This document shows, piece after piece, positions 46,301 to 55,300 of a DNA stretch of 64,000 nt. Each line of letters opens with the position of its first letter. Within the stretch, counting starts at the first letter, position 1. The DNA comes from CAZAYY01 sp964489525 (GTDB lineage Bacteria; Chloroflexota; Anaerolineae; Anaerolineales; JABWBV01). The notes below the pieces were generated by a model. The model did no database searches and was not told the origin of the DNA. It saw only the letters and a list, made by a program, of their open reading frames with translations. A program made the translations under genes and the position numbers. Location of the stretch: assembly GCA_964489525.1 (NCBI GenBank), contig CAZAYY010000004.1, positions 192,049 through 256,048 on the forward strand, in the 5' to 3' direction.

Positions 46301-49300
46301 TAACTTCCTGGATTACGGCGACCTGAAAACAGGCGGGAGCCAGGTTTACAGCTCACCTACGTATGATCCGGTGGGTAATAAGCTCTATTTCTTTAAGAAA
46401 GGGGTGGGCATTCAGCAGATGAACCTGGATGGGTCCGGTGAAGCAACACTTATCAGCCTACCCACCGGGAATGCAAAGAATATTCGGGTCTTCGATGGCT
46501 ACGTCTACTGGTATGATGGCGCTCTCCAAATTATGCGTGCGCCGATCAGTTCGCCAGGCGCCGCCGCAGCGATCATCAACGAACCTTGGCTCTCCGGTGG
46601 GTTTGCCATCAGTCCGGTTACCCATGAACTGTACTGGTTTAATCCAACACTGATGAAAAGCAACCTGGATGGCACCGGGGTGCAGGTTGTCAGCGAACCG
46701 TGCCGCGGGTGCCCCGATGTTCCATTGAGTGAATATGCCAGCCTGGGGCTTGCCGATGGGATCCACATTGACCCTTATGAAGGCCGGATTTACTTTATCC
46801 GCCTCAGCGCTGTGTACCGGATGTTCTTAAATGGCTCCGGGATGGAAAAGATTTACCAGGGAACTCCTGGAAACATAATCCCGAAACTGCCGCTGATGGG
46901 TTTGACCCTTGATCTGGATAGGCGGAAAGTTTATTGGGTTGAAACGGAGTACTTTAATGAACAGATTTCCTGCACGTCAGGTGCAGGGTTATGCAACGTA
47001 GCGCATTATAAAAATGAGCTGCATGCCGTGAATTTTGACGGCTCGGGAATCGAAAATTTTTCGCTGCCGGATACAGGACGTGGAACAGGGGGGTACGGTA
47101 AATATCTGACGGAAGGGTTGGCTTTTATTCCGCTTTACAAACCCGCGCCAACTGCATTAGACGACACATACGGGTTGTGGGAAGACCCCGTTCAAAATAT
47201 CCCGGGACCTGGGGTGCTGGACAACGACCTTGACCCGGATGCGTCTGAAACACTTGCCGTTACCGGGTACCAGGCGGTCAGTCAGCTTGGTGCGGTGGTT
47301 AGTGTTTCCGGCGCTGGCGGCTTCACTTATGATGCTTCTGCTGTGCCAGCAGTTCAATCTTTGCCGGAAGGCGCACAGATCAGCGACACGTTTGTCTATA
47401 CAGCGGCATATATTTCCAGCGACCCGGTGAGTGCAACAGTTACACTGGTGATTACGGGGATAAATGACGCTCCCACCGCAGTGAATGATTCTGGTGGCGC
47501 CATTAGTGAAGACAGTATCCTGGTCGGAACTGGCGCATCCAGGCTGATGCTGAACGATTATGATATCGATCTGGGCGACACCTTTTCAATGGCAACCTAT
47601 ACCACCACCAGCACAAACGGGGCGGTGGTGACCATCACCGCCGATGGCGGGTATACCTATGATCCGCGGTTTGCGCCGGCACTGCAGGCGTTGGGCGTCG
47701 GCCAAACGCTGGTAGATTCCTTTGATTATGTGATTGCAGATTCGCATGGCTTGACCTCGACTGGCACGGTGGCGGTCACGGTTCAGGGTGCCAACGATGC
47801 ACCGGTTGCAGTGGTTTATAACAAAACGATTGACGAAGCGGACCTGCAAAAATACACACTGTTATTTGAGTTTCCGAGCTACATCTGGTCGGCGAACAGC
47901 AACAGTGATATCGATACCGGGGATAAGCTTACATTTGTTGGTCATGCATCCACGAGCGCCAGAGGCGCAGTAGTTGGACGGCCGATCTCCTATATTATTA
48001 CTTACGATGCCACGGGGGTGGGCGTTTTGCCTGTGATTTCGGCTGGTGATATGATCACCGATACGATCGTTTATACGATCACCGATCAGCATGGGGCGCA
48101 GAGTTCTTCAATCATTCTGATTACCATTAACGGCGCAAACGACCCGCCAACCGCGGTCTCGGATTCGAACGCGACAAATGAGGACGCGGCTCTGAATGTT
48201 GGTTCTGGAGCGGGTGTGCTGGTGAATGACTTTGATATCAATCCTGGTGATACGATTACTGTAACCGGCAGCGATTCCACGAGCGCGTACGGCGCCCTGG
48301 TGAGCGTCCAGCCGGACGGAGGATACAGCTACGATCCAACCGGTGCAGTGCAGCTTCAGGCGCTGGCGGTTGGGGAGACGCTTACCGATACTTTTGTGTA
48401 TCGTGTTGTGGACAGCTTTGGGGCAGAATCCAGCGCTCTAGTGTCCATTGTTGTGAGCGGCGTAAATGATGCGCCCACGGCAGTCAAAGACCTGATTGGG
48501 GCGACCAAGACCAGTATTGGGTCTGGGACTGCACCAGGTTTACTCGGCAATGACCGTGATCCAGAAGATGATGTGCTCACGGCAGTGCCGTATACAGGCA
48601 CCACCACCTTAGGGGCGGCGATTACCGTTCTGGCGGACGGCAGCTTTGCTTATGATCCCAGCGGGTCAGCAACCATCCAGGCGCTGGCAGCCGGAGCAAG
48701 CATCACTGATACCTTTACGTATACAGCAACAGATGGTGAATTTTACGACACTGCCATTGTAGACGTAGCGATTTCCGGGCGGCAGATCTATTGGACAGAT
48801 AAGCTGGACATCTACCGCAGCCCACAAACCGTTTGCACGACCGCCTGTGTCGAAGTCCTGGCGGTGCTATCCGCTGGCGACATTGGCAGCCTGGCGCTGG
48901 ATGTTGGCGAACAGTGGGTCTACTATACCTGGGCAAGTGGTATCTACCGGATGAATTTTACCGGTACGGTAACGGAAACCCTGGTGACCGGCCTGACAGA
49001 ACCGCTGGATCTAAAACTGGACCTGGCAAACGGCCAGATGTACTGGACTGACCATGGCGCCAGCTTAATCCAGCGCGCCAACCTGGACGGCAGCAATGTG
49101 GTCACCCTGACCGCTGCTGTGGCCGACCCGTTTTTCCTGGCAGTTGACCTGGATCAAAACCTGGTGTTCTGGACGCAGGGGAATTCCTCCGACCAGGACC
49201 ACCGCCTGTACCAGGCCACATTGACCGGGGATGTCCTGGGTGCGCCCCAGGCAGTCTATACCAGTACCTTCCGCAACTTCTGCCCGAACGACACCTGTTT

Positions 49301-52300
49301 CGGGGGGTTGACGATTGGGGCTGGGATGACCGGTACCACCCGATTGTACTTTACCGTATCGGAATTCCCACCCGCCGGAGAGCTTGACGGCCATACCATC
49401 CGCAGCTGCGACACCAGCGACTGTATGAACACCGTCACAGTTTTGACAAAAAACGGCGGCTTCAGTGGCTTTTATAATGACAAAGGCAGCCTGGCTGTGC
49501 GAGCTCCCGTTGGAGACGATTTTTCAACAGGTCGCATTTTCTGGGTCTCCTTTGGAGACATCTATCCTTTAGATCAAACCGTGGCGCCGAGTGGCCCAGG
49601 CGGGAACTATTTATATGTCATGATGGATAACTTGATCCCCGACGATGCTTCCGTGCCAACGGTGGTTTTCTCGACCACCCTTGACTATCCCGATTCCCAT
49701 TTTGGCATTGCGCTGTCTTTTGAGACACCAGTGGCCTACGATGATAGTGGGGTGACCAGTGAATCTGCCGTATTGACCGCCACTGCGCCAGGCGTTATGG
49801 CGAATGACACCGCTGAGTATCCGCTCCTGGTAACGGCCTCCAGTGGTACCAGCGCCCTCGGTGCGCCGGTCACGGTGGTCCCTGATGGCAGCTATATCTA
49901 CACACCCACCCAGGTAAGCGGCTTCAATTCCCTCCGTTTGGGCGTTTTTATTACGGATACTTTCACCTACACCGTGCGGGATACCAACCATTACGGGGCG
50001 AGTGCAATCGTGCATATCCGCGTCAATGGTGAGAACGATGCACCAACCGCGTTTGATGACCAGTTTGCGACGGATGAAGATAAGCTGTTGTCGGTCAACC
50101 AAGCCGGCGGGGTGCTGTCCAACGATACCGATCCGGACAGCGGCGATACCAAAACCGTCTTTGCGTTTGATGCGCTGAGCGCGGCGGAGGCGATTGTCCT
50201 TGTTCAGCCAAATGGGAGTTTCACCTACGATCCGACCGCTTCAGGGGTGCTAAAAGCGCTGGCTATGGGCGATATTTACACCGATACGTTTACCTACACG
50301 ATGCAAGATTCACAGCTCATCACCAGTACGGCGGTCGTCACGGTGGTGGTCACCGGGGTGAATGATGCACCCATGGGCGAATTTGACCAAGGGGATACCA
50401 GTGAAAGCGCAGTCCTAACGGTTGGTGCTCCGGGTGTGCTGGCGAACGACCAGGACCCTGATACAGGTGATGTATTGGTGGTGAACGGGTTTATTTCACC
50501 CACGCTGTATGGCGCGGCAGTTGCTGTCTTTGCAGACGGCAGCTACGTCTATACCCCCACTTTGTCCGCCCAACTGCGCCGACTCGCCAATGGTGCCCAG
50601 CTAACCGACATCATTTCCTACACGGTAAGTGATGGCAACGGAGGAACGGATGAAGTTGCGATTGAGATTGTCGTAACTGGCGATCCGAATGCTTCGCCTG
50701 AGGCGGTTGCTGACTCCTATGCCACCGATGAAGAATCCTCATTTATTATTCCTGCTCCGGGCGTCCTGGCCAACGATACCGACCCCAATGGAGGGGACAG
50801 CCTTACCGTTAGCAGCGCTGACAGCGCCAGCTTGTTTGGGGCATTGGTTGCGGTCAATGCAGATGGCAGCTTTACATATACACCGGCTGGCGCAGCCGCA
50901 CTCCAAAGCTTATCGGTAGGGGAACAGGTGACGGATGTCTTCAGCTACACCGTTTATGATCAAAACGATGGGTACGATACAGCCGTCGTGAGCATCACCG
51001 TTACGGGTGTAAATGATGTTCCGACTGCCGTGCCAGATACCGGGGAAACTATCAAGGATGCCCCCTTTGTTACGGCAGCCCCGGGACTGCTGGCGAATGA
51101 TTCCGACCCGGATACCCAAGATGTGCTCCAGGTTGTAACCAATACATTTACCAGCTCGCTGGGGGCGGGTGTGGTCCTGTTTGGGGATGGCAGCTACCAG
51201 TACGACCCGCTGACCTCCCCAACGCTGCAGGCATTAGGCTCCGAGATCAGCCAGATCGATGTATTCACCTACACCCTCGATGATGGGCAAGGCGGCCTGG
51301 TTTCTGGGAGCGTAACCATCACGGTGACCGGGTTGGGGCAGCTTTGCGCCGTTGATGAAGATATCAATGAACCCAATGACCTGTACACCCAGGCCACTTT
51401 CCTGTTCCCAGAGAGCATCCCGACAGATAACAGTTTCCATAGTTCTGGGGATCAGGATTGGTATGCATTCGAACTTGTGGCTGGGCGTCAATACCAGTTC
51501 CAAACCCAGTTAGAAGGGCTGTACCTGGATACGACCCTGGCGCTGTACGGTCCAGATGGGACCACATTGCTGCTTTCCAACGATGATACGGATGCTGAAC
51601 CTTACAGCACCCTGGTGTTCGAGCCTGACTCAAGCGGCGTGTATTATCTCTTAGTAGAACACAAGGCCGCTCCCAACTTGTGCACCCATTCATATCAATT
51701 AAGCCTTGCAGATATCACCCCAGCACCAAAGTATCCAGAAGAACCAGGCTATGATGCACCGCTGCTGTTCAGCACCATTGTGTATCCGTACAGCGGTTCT
51801 ACCCTGACCAATACGGCGCCCATTTCGGTGACCGTGGGGGTGTATGCAGTTGAATCTGCACAGACCATCACTGTAACGTTGAATGGTGCGGCGCTGGAAA
51901 CTTCGTCGTGGGCCAGCGGAACCCTCACCGATTCTGCGTGGTCAACCACCTGGGTCCCAACTGGGGAGGGTGTATACACCCTGACTGCCGCTTTGTCAGA
52001 TTGGGCGGGGCACGTCCAAACAGAGACGATCCCGATAAAAATCACGGTTGATACCAGTTATCCCAGCGTGACATTGACCACCCAGGCCATCACCACCGCA
52101 CACACCACGGTTCCCTTTGCGGCGCCGCTGATCGGGACTGCAATGGATACGTTAGGCGTGGCCCAGGTGGAGGTTGATCCAGGCGGGGCAGGATGGCAGT
52201 TCGCAAATGTTTCTGCCGGAGACTGGCAGTTCCAGTGGGATTTGGAGTGGAATCCGGATGGCGAAACCATCCCGGTATTTGTCCGGGTGATCGACCTGGC

Positions 52301-55300
52301 AAACCAGGTGACGGAAATCACCCAAAATGTGTTTGTGGATATTTCTCCCCCATCCGCAGTGACGGTGACCCTGGCCCTGTCGCAAAGCAGCGGAAATGTG
52401 GTGGTTTCTGAGACACAAACCATCTACCAGGCGAACCCCACCATGCTCATCAGCTGGACCGCCAGCACGGATGGTTACGGATTGGCCGGGTACTTTGTGG
52501 GCTGGACCACGTCCCCCACGGCCACCCTGACGGAACTAACCCCGTATGCAGATGCCAGCCTGGCACATGTTCAGGTGCTGGGTGAAGCCGAGATTGTCTA
52601 TGCCCATATTGTGGTAATCGATAACGCGGGCAACCAGCGGGTACAAACCTTCGGGCCGTTCTATATTGATGGACCTGCAACCCCAGATTTGATTGTGGAT
52701 TTAGATTACCAGGGCTGGCGTTTCAGTGGGGCGACCCAGCTTTCGGCCGACCAGGAAATTGTCCGTGCCCCAGCCACCGCTGGCAGCATGATCTCTCAAA
52801 CCATGTTTGCCAGTTGGGATGCGGATGCGCTCCGGTTGGATTGGGTCGGAGGGGATTGGGATCACGATGGTGACATGTTCATCTATCTTGATACCGAATC
52901 AGGCGGCGCGACCCGCCTGTACAATCCGTATACGACCACGGCTTCGACTGTGATCACTTTGCCAACTGGGATGACCGCTGACGCCTTGATCTGGGTGCAG
53001 ACCAACCAGACAGCCACCCTGCTGACCTGGGATGGGATCGCCTGGGTGGCCAGCCAAATCCTGACGGATGCACAATACCGGTGGACGGAAACTGCCCAAG
53101 CACAATTTACTGGTTTGTACTTGCCTTTTGCCCTGCTGCAAATAGATGGAACGGATTCACTTGGTTTGCTGGCAGTTGCCAGCGAGGAGAATGCCCTCCA
53201 ACTTTGGGCCGCCGCACCGGACCGCAATCCTTTGAACAGTCCAGTGGTTATCAACACAGGTGCCCTGCTCCAGGATTTAAGCCGCTTCAGCCTGCTTCAT
53301 TATTTCTCCTGGCCAAATCTCGCTCTGGGTGTTTTGGTAAATGAAAACCGGTTTGAAAACGGCAATTTATCACTGACCATTGCTGCTTCACCCGCTGGAA
53401 CCCAGTTGGGATACCTGGAAAGTGACTTGCTTAACCTGCTGAACCCAAGCACCCCATTGGATGCTGACCTGGATGGGGTCGTCGATGTCGCCCTCCCGTT
53501 TGACCTGGATATCTACCCAGTCAATCTTGGGCAGATGGTTACCTACACAATCACCTATGTAAATACCGGCCCTTACACCCTGACAGAAGTATCCCTGGTT
53601 ATGACAGCAACCGATACGATCATCCTCAACACAAGCAGCCCATTCACCGTATCGATTGGCTCGGTTGGCCCGGGTATCACTGGCACAGTCGTACTTACTG
53701 GCATCGTCCAAACCAATGCGGATCACAAAGCTGTGGAGCTGGATATCGCCCTATCAGACCAGACCCACGGGACCTATGAATGGTTCTGGCTGCATCATGC
53801 CATGGACACACTTGGACCGGATGCGCCTGAGTTTTATCTGATTGATCTCTACACCCCACCATATACGCAAACCATTGGAGGGCAAACCTGGGATCCATCG
53901 GGAACCCCGATCCAAACCCTTGAGATCGACCCCCAATCCACACGGAGCATTACTACCCTGACATGTTTTGACACCTACCCAATGGACAGCAGTTGGGGCT
54001 GCCATTGGAATCCTGAATTATTCTCGGATTCGGATTGGGTCAAGATGCGGGTTCGCTCCACAGACAGCTTTGGAAATGAGGGGACTTGGTCGGAATGGAT
54101 TACACTGACCATTGACAGCCAACCGCCAACGATCACGGTAGACCCTGCGTTTGACGGAGCCATTGCAGATGGATTTATTGGTCCGGATGAAGCGCGCATC
54201 TTTGGGCAGATAACAGACAATTATGCAGCCACCGGTTATGAGGTGTGTGAATGGCAGAGCAATCTACCGGTTTGTAATCTATACGAGATTATCTCTCCGA
54301 CATTAACCGCGAATTGGTCCTATGGGATGGCTGTTTTGGACCAAGATGGCACGCCATATACGATAACCTTGCGCAGTCAGGATGCAGCCAACAACTATTC
54401 TTCACCCCTCACGCGTACTTTCTTAATCGACAGCATCCCTCCTGTCATTACAAGCACGCAGACCCAAGTTCAAGTTGACGTCGTGAATTATCTTATTGGG
54501 CAGGTCACGGGTGGGCCGATCTTGGCAGGTAGCATTGTGGACGGTGGGGCAGTTGGTACGCTGGTCATGCGTGTGATATTCCCTAATGGGGAGATCGCCT
54601 GGCAGCCAGTTGCGGCGATTGGAAACACCTGGTTCTACACGCCTGTCCTCACCCTGGCTGGGGAATATTTATTCAACCTGGAGGCATCTGACCAGGCCGG
54701 CAACTTGTCCGTTGGCGAAACCTTTACCCTGACGGTGGAAGACCAGGCTATCACAGGTCTACAGGCCATCCAAAATGGCCCGACATTATTAGGCAGCGCC
54801 ACCAGCTTCACAACCTCGATCACGACCGGCACAAATGTAGCCTACGATTGGGATTTTGGAGATGGCCATGCAGGTAGTGGGGCGTATGTTGCCCACACCT
54901 ACGCCAGCGCGGGGATCTTTACTGTGGTGGTTACCGCCAGCAACCAGGCCAACCAGGTTGTCACTTCCCTTCAAGTGACCGTACAAGAAACGATTGGTGG
55001 GCTTAACATCTTCAGCAGCAGCCCAACCGCATTAGGCCAGGCAACTTTATTTACCGCTACGGTGAGTGCTGGAACAAATACCAGCTATACATGGGACTTT
55101 GGAGATGGACAATTCGGCAGCGGGTCGACAATTGCGAACACATATGCGACCTTTGGCAGCTACACTGTGGTGGTCACCGCCAGCAACCAGATCAACCTGG
55201 TGACAGGCACTATACAGGTGGATGTGGAGGAAGTGATCACAGGGATGAGCGCCCAGAGCAGCAGCCCAACACCGCTGGGTCAGTTTACCTCACTAACTGC

